From IMG/VR virus record IMGVR_UViG_3300030117_002771, positions 1 to 23,617 of that record: 23,617 nucleotides of DNA, one strand, 5' to 3'. Source of the stretch: a virus. Every line of letters begins with the position of its first letter. Position 1 is the stretch's first letter. Below the pieces are notes generated by a model, which saw only the letters and a list, made by a program, of their open reading frames with translations, had not been told where the DNA came from and did no database searches. The position numbers were made by a program, and so were the translations under genes. Below, piece by piece: positions 11,698 through 20,030 of this stretch.

Positions 11698-13797
11698 ATG
11701 ACTTCTACATATACAGCTAACAATGGCATTGAAAAAATTGAAACAGGTGATCAGTCGGGGACGTGGGGTGAAACCACCAACACGAACTTTGACATTATAG
11801 ATCGTGCCTTAAATGGTGTGGGAAGTATCACTCTCTCTGGAACTTCACATACTTTAACAACAACTGACGGTTCACTCACAGATGGTATGTTTAAAGTCTT
11901 GTCTTTGGCAGGATCTCCCACTGGAACGAATACCATCACTATCAGCCCTAATGACCAGGATAAATTATATTTTGTGACAAACGCTAGTGGTCAATCCGCT
12001 GTGTTCAGTCAGGGGACAGGCGCAAACGTAACAATACCAAACGGTGGTGCCGATATTATATTTGCTGATGGTGCGGGTAGCGGTGCGGCAGTCTCAAGTC
12101 TTTTTGCTAGCACAGTAACTTTTGGCAGTGATGTTCTTGTCGGAGATGATTTAACTCTCAACAGTGATAGTGCGGTTCTAGGTTTTGGCGCGGATACAGA
12201 CACAACCCTTACACATACAGATGGCACTGGATTAACTCTTAACTCTACTAACAAACTAACTTTTGGCGATGTAGCTAGTTTTATACAACAAAGCAGTGAT
12301 GGTGTTCTTCGTGTAGATGGAGAGGCTACTATTGATCTTAATGCTTCTACCGCTGTTACAGTCAGCAACGATCTTAAATTAGACTCTGATAGTGCAGTCT
12401 TAGGGTTTGGCGCAGATAACGATACAACTTTGACGCATACAGATGGAAGTGGTCTGACATTAAATTCTACAAATAAACTTATGTTTGGGGATAGTGGCAC
12501 GTTTATTCACCAAAGTGCTGATGGGGTTCTTGACCTGGTCTCAGATACAGAAATAGAAATAAACGCAACCACAATAGATATTAATGGCGCGGTTGATGTA
12601 AGTGGTAATATTACAGGTGGTGGCAATTTAGATGTATCTAGCGGAACAATAAAACTTGACGGCAACTACCCAACAGGCACCGAAAACGTGGCGTTGGGTG
12701 ACACAGCATTAGACAGTGTTCAAGCTGGAGGTAATAACAACGTAGCAATAGGTAACAGCGCAGGGACTGCAATCACCACAGGTGATAGTAATAATTGTAT
12801 AGGCCATACAGCAGGTCCAGCAATAAATACAGGTTCTCAGAATGTTGCTTTGGGTAATGGTGCGGGTAACAGCGAGACTACAGGCTCAGATAATGTGTTG
12901 GTTGGACACGCAGCAGGATTTACTCAAAATGGTAAATCTCAAAACACGTTTGTTGGTAGTCAAGCAGGATACACAGTCAACGCAAGTGGAAATACGTTTG
13001 TTGGGTATCAATCAGGCTACTATGCTACTACGCCTACCACAAACGCGGGATTTGGATATCAGGCATTAATAGGTGTATCTAGTACAGCTCTTACAGGTAA
13101 TAACAATCTCGCGGCTGGGTATCAAGCATTGAAGGCAGTAACTTCAGGTCAGCAAAATACTGGACTAGGTGCGGGGGTTTTGGGAAGCGTATCAACGGCT
13201 GAAGGTCAAACTGCTTTGGGTTATCGAGCAGGGACAGCTGGGGGTGGTGGTGCAGCAGTTACCACGGGATTTTATAATACCTTGTTAGGCTATGAAGCTA
13301 TGGCATCAGCCGCAGATGGACAACATCAAATTGTTCTTGGATCGTTTAGAGCAACAGGGCAGGGAAATAATACATTCACCTTTGGTAAAAGTGGTGCACA
13401 AGTAACAAATCAATTTGATTCAAATGCTAACTTTTCTCAGTCTTCAGATGAAAGATTAAAAACAAATATTGAAGATAATGATCTTGGGCTTGATTTTATA
13501 AATGAGCTTAAAACAAAAACGTACAACTGGTTGCCGTCCAATGAAGTTCCAAAAGAATTAACAAGTCATTATGACGAGGAAAACACAAAAAATACTGATG
13601 TAAAAATGTATGGAATGCTAGCTCAAGAAGTAAAAGCGGCAATGGATAAGCATGGAAATCCAGAGTTTACAGGTTGGATGGAGAACTCGGATGGATCACA
13701 AAATGTTTCGCGGGAAATGTTTGTTATTCCTCTGATAAAGGCAGTGCAAGAATTGACCAAAAAAGTTGAGGAACTGGAGGCTAAATTAGATGGCTGA
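11698..13797 (+). CDS. Tail fibre with C-terminal S74 endosialidase-type chaperone
   Basis: Product of 699 residues. The N-terminal part (GIEKIETGDQSGTWGETTN) is a virion-attachment module. The middle has duplicated SDSAVLGFGAD/TLTHTDG units (residues about 157-265) and then trimeric beta-roll-like repeats of the form N-x-x-x-G-x-x-AG (NVALGNGAG, NTFVGSQAG, NTFVGYQSG). The C-terminus is an intramolecular chaperone: SDERLK at 583-588, YNWLP, YGMLAQEV and a last coiled coil (VQELTKKVEELEAKL). In the S74 family this domain folds the trimer and then cuts itself off before the Ser of SD-x-RLK, with a Lys five residues on; Ser583 and Lys588 fit. It is the host-recognition fibre or spike. Confidence 0.87.
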   Translation: MTSTYTANNGIEKIETGDQSGTWGETTNTNFDIIDRALNGVGSITLSGTSHTLTTTDGSLTDGMFKVLSLAGSPTGTNTITISPNDQDKLYFVTNASGQSAVFSQGTGANVTIPNGGADIIFADGAGSGAAVSSLFASTVTFGSDVLVGDDLTLNSDSAVLGFGADTDTTLTHTDGTGLTLNSTNKLTFGDVASFIQQSSDGVLRVDGEATIDLNASTAVTVSNDLKLDSDSAVLGFGADNDTTLTHTDGSGLTLNSTNKLMFGDSGTFIHQSADGVLDLVSDTEIEINATTIDINGAVDVSGNITGGGNLDVSSGTIKLDGNYPTGTENVALGDTALDSVQAGGNNNVAIGNSAGTAITTGDSNNCIGHTAGPAINTGSQNVALGNGAGNSETTGSDNVLVGHAAGFTQNGKSQNTFVGSQAGYTVNASGNTFVGYQSGYYATTPTTNAGFGYQALIGVSSTALTGNNNLAAGYQALKAVTSGQQNTGLGAGVLGSVSTAEGQTALGYRAGTAGGGGAAVTTGFYNTLLGYEAMASAADGQHQIVLGSFRATGQGNNTFTFGKSGAQVTNQFDSNANFSQSSDERLKTNIEDNDLGLDFINELKTKTYNWLPSNEVPKELTSHYDEENTKNTDVKMYGMLAQEVKAAMDKHGNPEFTGWMENSDGSQNVSREMFVIPLIKAVQELTKKVEELEAKLDG
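12166..12492 (+). repeat. Two 105-nt duplicated fibre segments
   Basis: Segments 12166-12270 and 12388-12492, 222 bases apart, encode 35 residues each and differ at 3 residues (T/N, T/S and T/M). By hand I count about 27 base differences, most of them silent third-position changes. The duplicate is old but protein-conserved. Confidence 0.8.
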
Positions 13798-14071
13798 TGA
13801 ATTAACATCTGAACAGATTTTAAAAAAATACAATGGAATGCTTGATTGCGTAACGATGATTGAGAACCTTGCCGTTAAAAAACTTTGGGAAGATTCTGAC
13901 CCTCTGGTTGCAAACGCAAATGGCGCGGGTTGGACTGATGAGTTTAGAAAAAAGATCGTAAGCAATAATGTTGATCATTTAGAGATGATGGTAAAGCAAT
14001 CTTACTGGACGACAGAAGATATGACTTCTGTCAACAAAGCAGTCACAGATGGTAAGGCATTTATTGCATAG
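13790..14071 (+). CDS. Small helical protein after the fibre (93 aa)
   Basis: Product of 93 residues, overlapping the fibre end by 8 bases, with GGAGG (13777-13781) upstream. It begins MADELTSEQILKKYNGMLDC and is helical and acidic at first, then has NLAVKKLWEDSDPL and FRKKIVSNNVDHLEMMVKQ. It has no membrane segment. Such small proteins directly after fibres are often fibre-assembly chaperones or attachment factors, but I do not recognise this family, so the role is open. Confidence 0.6.
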   Translation: MADELTSEQILKKYNGMLDCVTMIENLAVKKLWEDSDPLVANANGAGWTDEFRKKIVSNNVDHLEMMVKQSYWTTEDMTSVNKAVTDGKAFIA

Positions 14072-14079
14072 GGGTAAAA

Positions 14080-14274
14080 ATGGAAAACAACGTAATCACC
14101 ATAAATAATGTTGAGTATAAGGAAGAAGAACTTCAAGATCAAAGCAAGTATTTGATTGCTCAGATTAAAGATCTTCAAGCACAGAGATCACAAATAAAAT
14201 TTAAACTAGATCAAGTTGATGCAGCTTTGTCTACAATGACAAATGCTTTAATTGAAAGTGTAAAAAAAGATTAA
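14080..14274 (+). CDS. Small coiled-coil protein, DUF6447-like (64 aa)
   Basis: Product of 64 residues with AGGGGT 4-9 bases before ATG 14080. The opening VITINNVEYKEEELQDQSKYL is followed by a long helix (IAQIKDLQAQRSQIKFKLDQ). The V-I-T-I-x-x-x-EY-x-x-E-x-L start leading to a coiled coil resembles DUF6447 proteins of phages and bacteria; I cannot verify the number. A short coiled-coil protein between fibre and nozzle genes may help fibre assembly. The TAA stop overlaps the next ATG. Confidence 0.6.
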   Translation: MENNVITINNVEYKEEELQDQSKYLIAQIKDLQAQRSQIKFKLDQVDAALSTMTNALIESVKKD

Positions 14275-16091
14275 TGCCTCTATCGAAACTAACATTTAAG
14301 CCTGGGGTTAACACAGAATTTACGTCCTACGCTAATGAGGGTGGATGGAAAGACTGTGATAAGGTTAGGTTTAGATTTGGCTTCCCCGAAAAACTTGGTG
14401 GGTGGATTAAGTTTTCTTTAAAAACATTTTTAGGCACTTGTAGGTCGCTACACGCTTGGGTTGCGTTAGACGGTTCAAAGTTTTTAGGTGTAGGAACACA
14501 CAAGAAGTTTTACATTGAAGAAGGCGGTTCTTTCAATGATGTAACTCCGCTTCGTAAAACAACAACTAATGCCGCTACTTTTGCCGCTACTAATGGATCA
14601 ACCACCGTCACTGTTACGGATAGTGGACACGGAGCTATTGTAGGAGATTTTGTAACTTTCAGTGGTGCCGCTACGTTAGGTGGCAATATAACTGCGGCTG
14701 TTTTAAATATAGAGTACGAGATAGTTACTGTGCCAACGGCAAATACTTATACGATAACAACGTCTGTTGCTGCTAATGCTTCTGATTCAGGTAATGGTGG
14801 AGGAAGCGTTGTCGCAAAGTATCAAATCAATGTGGGTATAGATACTGTCGTACCAGGCATAGGTTGGGGCGCAGGCACTTGGGGTCGTGGCACTTGGGGT
14901 TCGGCGGCAACGTCTGTTGCGGGTGGTGGTAGCATACGTGTGTTTGGTCAAGATAATTTTGGTGAAGATTTAATATTTAATGTTCGTGATGGATCTATTT
15001 ATTATTGGGATAGAACAAACGGTATAACAACACGGGCTGTGGAGCTTTCAACACTTGATACAAATGCTCCCACGATTGCACGAAAAATTATAGTCTCTGA
15101 TCGTGACCGTCACGTTCTTGCTTTTGGCACTAACGCGATTGGATCTTCAACACAAGACAAACTGTTAATTAGATTCTCCACTCAGGAGAACCCATTTGAT
15201 TGGAATCCTACTGCTACAAATACTGCGGGAGATCTTCTAGTTGGAACTGGATCTGAAATTGTAGCAGCTATAGAAACAAGGCGAGAGATTATTGTTCTAA
15301 CAGACACATCCGTTCACTCGCTACAGTTTGTAGGGCCACCTTTTGTATTTGGTTTAACTCAGATCTCTCTAGGTAGCACGATCATAGGTCCAAATGCGGC
15401 AGTTGCTGTTAACGATGCAGTGTTTTGGATGGGCAATGGACGGTTTTATCTTTATGATGGTTCTCTTAAACCTCTTGCTTGCACTGTTAGAGATACAGTC
15501 TTTGATGACTTTAATTATACACAGGGTGAACAGGTAGTTGCTGGTGTCAATAGCGAGTTTGGTGAGATCTTCTGGTTCTACCCATCAGCAAGTGCTAGCA
15601 TTAATGATAAGTATGTAATCTACAACTACGATGAAAAAGTCTGGTATTTCGGTGCTTTAGCTAGAACAGCTTGGATAGACCGTGGCATTAACGAGTTTCC
15701 TATCGCTGCTGGTACAACAAATCTGCTGTTTAACCATGAAAATGGTCAGGATGATGACGGTTCTGCACTTTCAGCTTTTATTGAATCTAGTCCTGTTGAG
15801 CTAGGGGATGGAGAACAGTTTTCTTTTATACGCCGTTTGGTGCCTGATATAGACTTTCTTGACTCTCCTTCCACAGCTGATAGGTCAGCGACATTTACAT
15901 TGAAGGCAGAGGACTTTCCTGGTAAAGGATTTGTAAGGACAACGGCATTTACTGTAAGCAATGAAGCCACACAAAACCATGTGCGCCTACGAGGTCGATC
16001 AGTTGGCGTTCGTATAGAAACCTCGAACCAAGGTGTAACATGGCGTTTAGGTACTTCACGTGTGGATATACAACCGGATGGTAAGCGATGA
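14274..16091 (+). CDS. P22 gp10-like packaged-DNA stabilisation / tail nozzle protein
   Basis: Product of 605 residues. It starts PLSKLTFKPGVNTEFTSYAN, then GGWKDCDKVRFRFGFPEKLGGW, a start typical of phage stabilisation proteins of the P22 gp10 family. A central beta domain has GIGWGAGTWGRGTWG, then repeated propeller-like strands (NPFDWNPTATNTAGDLLVG, REIIVLTDTSVHSLQFVG, DAVFWMGNGRFYLYDG). The C-terminus has RLRGRSVGVRIETSNQGVTWRLG. It most likely forms the hexameric nozzle that seals the filled capsid below the adaptor. Length is somewhat above that of P22 gp10 (about 470), because of an inserted Thr/Ala-rich domain near residues 95-190. It overlaps the next gene by 4 bases. Confidence 0.83.
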   Translation: MPLSKLTFKPGVNTEFTSYANEGGWKDCDKVRFRFGFPEKLGGWIKFSLKTFLGTCRSLHAWVALDGSKFLGVGTHKKFYIEEGGSFNDVTPLRKTTTNAATFAATNGSTTVTVTDSGHGAIVGDFVTFSGAATLGGNITAAVLNIEYEIVTVPTANTYTITTSVAANASDSGNGGGSVVAKYQINVGIDTVVPGIGWGAGTWGRGTWGSAATSVAGGGSIRVFGQDNFGEDLIFNVRDGSIYYWDRTNGITTRAVELSTLDTNAPTIARKIIVSDRDRHVLAFGTNAIGSSTQDKLLIRFSTQENPFDWNPTATNTAGDLLVGTGSEIVAAIETRREIIVLTDTSVHSLQFVGPPFVFGLTQISLGSTIIGPNAAVAVNDAVFWMGNGRFYLYDGSLKPLACTVRDTVFDDFNYTQGEQVVAGVNSEFGEIFWFYPSASASINDKYVIYNYDEKVWYFGALARTAWIDRGINEFPIAAGTTNLLFNHENGQDDDGSALSAFIESSPVELGDGEQFSFIRRLVPDIDFLDSPSTADRSATFTLKAEDFPGKGFVRTTAFTVSNEATQNHVRLRGRSVGVRIETSNQGVTWRLGTSRVDIQPDGKR

Positions 16092-16387
16092 GTAGTAGGT
16101 CTCTTGTTCCTCCAATATTTTCTGTACCACCAGAGTCATATCAGGTATCATACTTTAATGATTTGGTTAGAGGTCTATCGCTTTTTGTTAATCAACAGCA
16201 ACAACCAGGCGAAGGCAGACACACGACTATGGTTTTCACCAACCTTAGTTCGAATGACGTGGGTCTTGAAATTGGATCTGTGTTTGAAGTTGATGGGTTT
16301 TTAAAGATATCTAGAGCAAATAATCCTCATGTCTCTGGAAATGTTGGAACAAGTGCTGTAGGTTCTGTTACAGTGACTATCACGTAA
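16088..16387 (+). CDS. Small protein with VGTSAVGSVTV end (99 aa)
   Basis: Product of 99 residues starting in an ATGA overlap with the nozzle gene. The N-terminus (PPIFSVPPESYQVSYFNDLVRGLSLFVNQ) looks like an anchoring helix, and the rest is beta-like. The last residues, SGNVGTSAVGSVTVTIT, closely resemble the 22-residue repeat unit of the tandem-repeat protein in this window. I infer a small tail component which has gained or kept one such unit, perhaps for assembly with the repeat protein. No family is recognised. Confidence 0.6.
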   Translation: MSSRSLVPPIFSVPPESYQVSYFNDLVRGLSLFVNQQQQPGEGRHTTMVFTNLSSNDVGLEIGSVFEVDGFLKISRANNPHVSGNVGTSAVGSVTVTIT

Positions 16388-16396
16388 GGGGTAGCT

Positions 16397-17224
16397 ATGG
16401 GTTTTTTATCAGCGATAGGTGGTATTTTAGGTGGTATAGTAGGCGGTCCTATTGGTGCGGGTGCGGGTGCAGGCATTGGTTCTTTGGTTGAAGGAAAAAA
16501 ACCTAAGGATGCGTTGATTAGTGCTGGTTTAGCTGGAGGCACTTCTTTTTTACTTGGAGGAAGAGGGTTTAAGCCTGGAGCCACAGGAGCCGCTCTTGGT
16601 AGTAAGATTGGTCTCTCAACGACAGCGTCAGGTGAGCCTGGCATTGGCAATATTGGTGAAAAAATTGGAGGAGCCATTGCAGGCAAAGCGACAACGGCGG
16701 CGGCGGGTGAAGCCGCGAAAAAAGCAGGTGGTTTTGGTATAAAAGATTTACTTCTTCCTGGAACTGTGGCGTTATCGGCTCTTTCTAAACCTGAATCTAT
16801 TTCGACAGGTGGTATAACAAATGTTGGTGGAGGTGAAAGACTTCCAGGCTATAAAGGTAGTCCGAAAGCCTCAGGCAGAATCGAAGGTGATGTCTATGTA
16901 TTTGGGTCTGATGGAAAACGTGTATCTTTCAGCACACCTGAGGAGCTAGCACGTTTACAGCAGCAAGACCTAATGGAGTCGCAACAAATCGCTAACCCAC
17001 AGTCAGAAAGTGTGATGACAGCCAAAGAAGGTGGCTTTATAACAGGTCCTGGTGGACCTAAGGATGATATGATTCCTGCAATGATAACGCAAAATGGTAA
17101 ACCAGTTCAGCAGGCTTTGTTGTCTGATGGTGAGTTTGTTATGACAGCAGATGCTGTTGAAGGAAGTGGTGGTCCTGCTGCCATGTATAAAATGATGAAA
17201 GAATTTGAGAACAGGGTAGCATAA
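16397..17224 (+). CDS. Glycine-zipper putative internal virion/ejection protein (275 aa)
   Basis: Product of 275 residues. The N-terminus (MGFLSAIGGILGGIVGGPIG, then AGAGAGIGSL) is a glycine-zipper membrane-interacting helix, with a second hydrophobic stretch at 40-70. The C-terminal 66 residues include GGFITGPGGPKDDMIP (212-227), LLSDGEFVMTADAVEGSGG and an amphipathic MYKMMKEFE helix. The GPGGPKDD-x-IPAM and SDGEFVMTADAV motifs are widespread in internal virion proteins of marine podoviruses. It probably leaves the virion with the DNA and makes or lines a channel in the envelope, but this is inference. The TAA overlaps the next ATG. Confidence 0.7.
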   Translation: MGFLSAIGGILGGIVGGPIGAGAGAGIGSLVEGKKPKDALISAGLAGGTSFLLGGRGFKPGATGAALGSKIGLSTTASGEPGIGNIGEKIGGAIAGKATTAAAGEAAKKAGGFGIKDLLLPGTVALSALSKPESISTGGITNVGGGERLPGYKGSPKASGRIEGDVYVFGSDGKRVSFSTPEELARLQQQDLMESQQIANPQSESVMTAKEGGFITGPGGPKDDMIPAMITQNGKPVQQALLSDGEFVMTADAVEGSGGPAAMYKMMKEFENRVA

Positions 17225-18219
17225 TGGTTGAAACAGTTCGCCGCGAAGAATTAACGGTACTTCCTGAGTATCAAGAAACTTTTCTTAAAGACCTGTTAGC
17301 GTCTACAGGCAGATTAGGAGAAACTGCTACTGATTTACCAGACAGGGCTGTTGCAGGGCTTTCGCCTACGACACAACAGGCTTTTGATCTGACAAGAACC
17401 AATGTGGGTATCGCTGATCCTTTTATTAGAGATGCCGCTGATACTACAGCACAGGGGATTAGTGCTTTTGGAACGGGGCTTGGGGCTTTTGGACAAGGTA
17501 TCGGTTCTCTTGCAGGAACTAGCGCACAGTTTGATCCGTCACAAGTACAACAGTTTATGAATCCTTTTGAAGATGCTGTTGTTCAACAGGCACAGGAAGA
17601 TGCAAGACGAGCCAGTGCTATACTTGGCACACAGTTAGGGGCACAAGCTGCGGGACGAGGGGCTTTTGGTGGATCACGAGCCGCCGTTGCTCAGACAGAA
17701 CAAGACAGAAACTTGCTTGACCGGTTAAGCAGAACAACAGCTGATTTAAGAAGACAGGGTTTTGAAGCAGCCGCTACTCGATCTCAAAAGGCTTTCGAGG
17801 ATGCGTTAAACAGACAGCAACGTGGAGCGCAGATCTTCGGTCAGTTGGGTCAAGGAATAGGTCAATTAGGACAAGGTATCGGCAGGCTTGGTTTACAACA
17901 GGCAGCACTTGGTGAGACCGCACAAACTTCCGCTTTACGTGATATAACGGCACTTGGCAATGTCGGCAGGGCTGAACAGGCACAACGGCAAGCAGAACTT
18001 GATGCAAACTTTAGAAACCAGATGGCACAGTTCCAAGAGCCATTCTCTCGATTATCGTTCCAGTCGGACATATTCCGTGGTGTGCCGTCCACGCAACAGC
18101 GAATAACCACAGCACAGACACCGTCACCTAGCACGGCATCTCAGGTTGCTGGTCTCGGTCTTGGTTTATACGGGTTAAGTCAGACACCGTTGCTTGGCGG
18201 TCTATTTGGGAAAAGTTAA
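17224..18219 (+). CDS. Putative internal virion/DNA-transfer protein with RGAFGGSR motif (331 aa)
   Basis: Product of 331 residues. An acidic helix (RREELTVLPEYQETFLKDLL) is followed by Gly-rich and Gln-rich segments. FMNPFEDAVVQQAQEDARR then LGAQAAGRGAFGGSRAAVAQ is a motif set seen repeatedly in marine phage internal/ejection proteins. The middle has GQLGQGIGQLGQGIGRLGLQ repeats, and the C-terminus has GLGLGLYGLSQTP. The glycine/glutamine-rich helices are consistent with an ejected, membrane-associating protein like P22 gp7 or T7 gp14. No catalytic motif is visible. It is followed after 2 bases by the next gene. Confidence 0.65.
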   Translation: MVETVRREELTVLPEYQETFLKDLLASTGRLGETATDLPDRAVAGLSPTTQQAFDLTRTNVGIADPFIRDAADTTAQGISAFGTGLGAFGQGIGSLAGTSAQFDPSQVQQFMNPFEDAVVQQAQEDARRASAILGTQLGAQAAGRGAFGGSRAAVAQTEQDRNLLDRLSRTTADLRRQGFEAAATRSQKAFEDALNRQQRGAQIFGQLGQGIGQLGQGIGRLGLQQAALGETAQTSALRDITALGNVGRAEQAQRQAELDANFRNQMAQFQEPFSRLSFQSDIFRGVPSTQQRITTAQTPSPSTASQVAGLGLGLYGLSQTPLLGGLFGKS

Positions 18220-18221
18220 TC

Positions 18222-20030
18222 ATGATCAGAAATGGAATAGGAAACATACGTAACGATGCGGCTCGTAGACAGCTTGAAGTTGCTGCTGGTGTAAGACGAG
18301 AAGAGTTAAACAACCAAGCGGCAGCAATGGGCCAGAACATGATGGCTCAAGCAGAAACGCTTCCTGCTCCACCAAGTAACATAGGCGGTATCCTTGCTTC
18401 TAGTCCAGAACTACAACAGACAGCGATGGCCATGGCTAATGGTGGTTCGGTGCAAAGGTTTGCTAACGGTAATCAAGTTCGTCCGTTTCCGATTCAGCGT
18501 GGTATTCTCTCGAATCGATTAGCTAATCTTGGGGGTTCGCCTAAATCTCCTGACGTTGATAAAACTGATGGTGGGATATTAAGTGCTGAACAGGCTTTTA
18601 ATAGATTAGTTAATCTTGGGGGTTTGCCTAGATCTACAGCCGCTCAACTTGTTGACATGCAAGTTGGTGCAGGCAACGTATTGCCTTCTTCAGTTACTTT
18701 ACCACAAGAAACTGAAGACTTTTTGCCAACGGATATAACGAATCCTATTGTTAATGTGGATGAGCTTTCTTTTACTCAAAAAGCTACTGATCCAAGTGTT
18801 ACAGATTCTGCTGAAAAGGTAAAAGCTACGAACAACGATGATTTGGTTGGAAGTACTGTTACACTTGACGTTGATGAAGAAGGGCAAATTATAAGGCCCT
18901 CCTCTGAGACATCTGTCACTGATAAAGGGGGACCAAAAATAATAACTCTTGAACCAACAGGTGGTCTATCAAAAGCACGAGAGCCTGAAGACTTTTTGCC
19001 AACGGATTTAAAGAATCCTATAGTCAGAGGCCAGATAGGAAACCCAGCTAGTACTACTGTTATTAACAATGCAGGAGGAAAAACTCCAGACAGAACAAAA
19101 AGCACTTTTGAACAAGCAAAAGATATTCTTAGAAACATAGATAATGTTGAATCTGATTTGGATGGGTTGAACAAAGCTAGTGCTAAAGAAAAGAAAAACG
19201 CTTTTTCATCTCTTCTTTCTACTATCAAAAACGAGGAAGTAAAATTTAAGGAGAAAGACCTTAAATTATATACTAAAGAGATAGATGATCTATTAACTGA
19301 GGCTGGATATGATAAGCCTAAAGACACAAGTATAGACGGTTATACAACTGCCATGATTGGTTTCCTGATAGCTTCAGGAAAAAGTCCAAATGCTCTACAA
19401 AATATCATAGGTGGTTTGGGTAAAGGCACTAAACTTTTAATAGAAAAAGAAAAGGAGAGGAAGAAAGAATTAAGAGAAAGGTCCAAGACTATTGCAGGAC
19501 AAGCCTTAAAAAGAAAAGCCGAAGATGGTCTTAGAAGAGCAACGATCATTAACACAAAATTAAATGTTTTAGGCAAACAAGCTGCGGAAATGCTTGCTGA
19601 TGAAAGAGCAACTAAAAGGAATAGAACCTCAATTGCAACAGCTCTTATTAACCGAATCGGTAGGGATCAAACTGCAAAAAGTAAAATGATTTTAAAAAAG
19701 TTAGCTCAATCAGGTGATCCTATAAAGTACAATAAGGCGGTGGGTGAACTTGGCCTTCCTAATCTTAAACTAGATTACGATCCTACGGATTCAAAAAGTG
19801 TGGCAGAAGCCACAGTAATATTAAACAGACGTGCTTATGCTTCTCCTGGAAGAGGCTCTCCGATACAGAGAGCCACTCAGGATCTTAGAAAACAGTATGA
19901 AACCAGCGAACAACCATTTGAAACTTTTCCAATCGCGTTAGAGAGACTAATAAGAAATATGCCAGAGTTCTCTGTAGGTGAAAGAGCAAACACTCTAGCA
20001 GCTGCTAGGAAAGCTGCGGGACTAAAATGA
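18222..20030 (+). CDS. Large putative internal virion protein (602 aa) with repeats and GG tag
   Basis: Product of 602 residues. The ATG at 18222 lacks a clear ribosome-binding site, so coupling to the previous gene is likely. A helical start (RNDAARRQLEVAAGVRREEL) is followed by MANGGSVQRFANG at 71-83, two RL-x-NLGG units and two EDFLPTD-x-x-NPIV units. A Lys/Glu coiled coil occupies about 280-460 (KEKKNAFSSLL, EKERKKELRERSK), and the end is helical (EFSVGERANTLAAARKAAG). The pattern of a GG tag near the start plus long helices matches internal proteins of marine podoviruses. It probably acts in DNA ejection or as an inner core. No enzyme motif is visible. Confidence 0.62.
   Translation: MIRNGIGNIRNDAARRQLEVAAGVRREELNNQAAAMGQNMMAQAETLPAPPSNIGGILASSPELQQTAMAMANGGSVQRFANGNQVRPFPIQRGILSNRLANLGGSPKSPDVDKTDGGILSAEQAFNRLVNLGGLPRSTAAQLVDMQVGAGNVLPSSVTLPQETEDFLPTDITNPIVNVDELSFTQKATDPSVTDSAEKVKATNNDDLVGSTVTLDVDEEGQIIRPSSETSVTDKGGPKIITLEPTGGLSKAREPEDFLPTDLKNPIVRGQIGNPASTTVINNAGGKTPDRTKSTFEQAKDILRNIDNVESDLDGLNKASAKEKKNAFSSLLSTIKNEEVKFKEKDLKLYTKEIDDLLTEAGYDKPKDTSIDGYTTAMIGFLIASGKSPNALQNIIGGLGKGTKLLIEKEKERKKELRERSKTIAGQALKRKAEDGLRRATIINTKLNVLGKQAAEMLADERATKRNRTSIATALINRIGRDQTAKSKMILKKLAQSGDPIKYNKAVGELGLPNLKLDYDPTDSKSVAEATVILNRRAYASPGRGSPIQRATQDLRKQYETSEQPFETFPIALERLIRNMPEFSVGERANTLAAARKAAGLK
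18712..19007 (+). repeat. 23-nt perfect direct repeat (EDFLPTD coding)
   Basis: Identical copies at 18712-18734 and 18985-19007, 273 bases or 91 codons apart, encode EDFLPTD in the large internal protein. Both are followed by a diverged (T/K)NPIV stretch. A related doublet, NRL-x-NLGG, lies at about 18515-18545 and 18601-18631. Confidence 0.85.

Noticed and set aside
12166-12492. Possible diversity-generating retroelement (template and variable repeat)
   Set aside because: The differences are mostly silent and not adenine-specific, and no reverse transcriptase is in the window.
12009-12500. Antisense open frame of 163 codons opposite the fibre gene
   Set aside because: It follows the duplicated fibre segments in reverse and has no plausible start context or protein-like domain.
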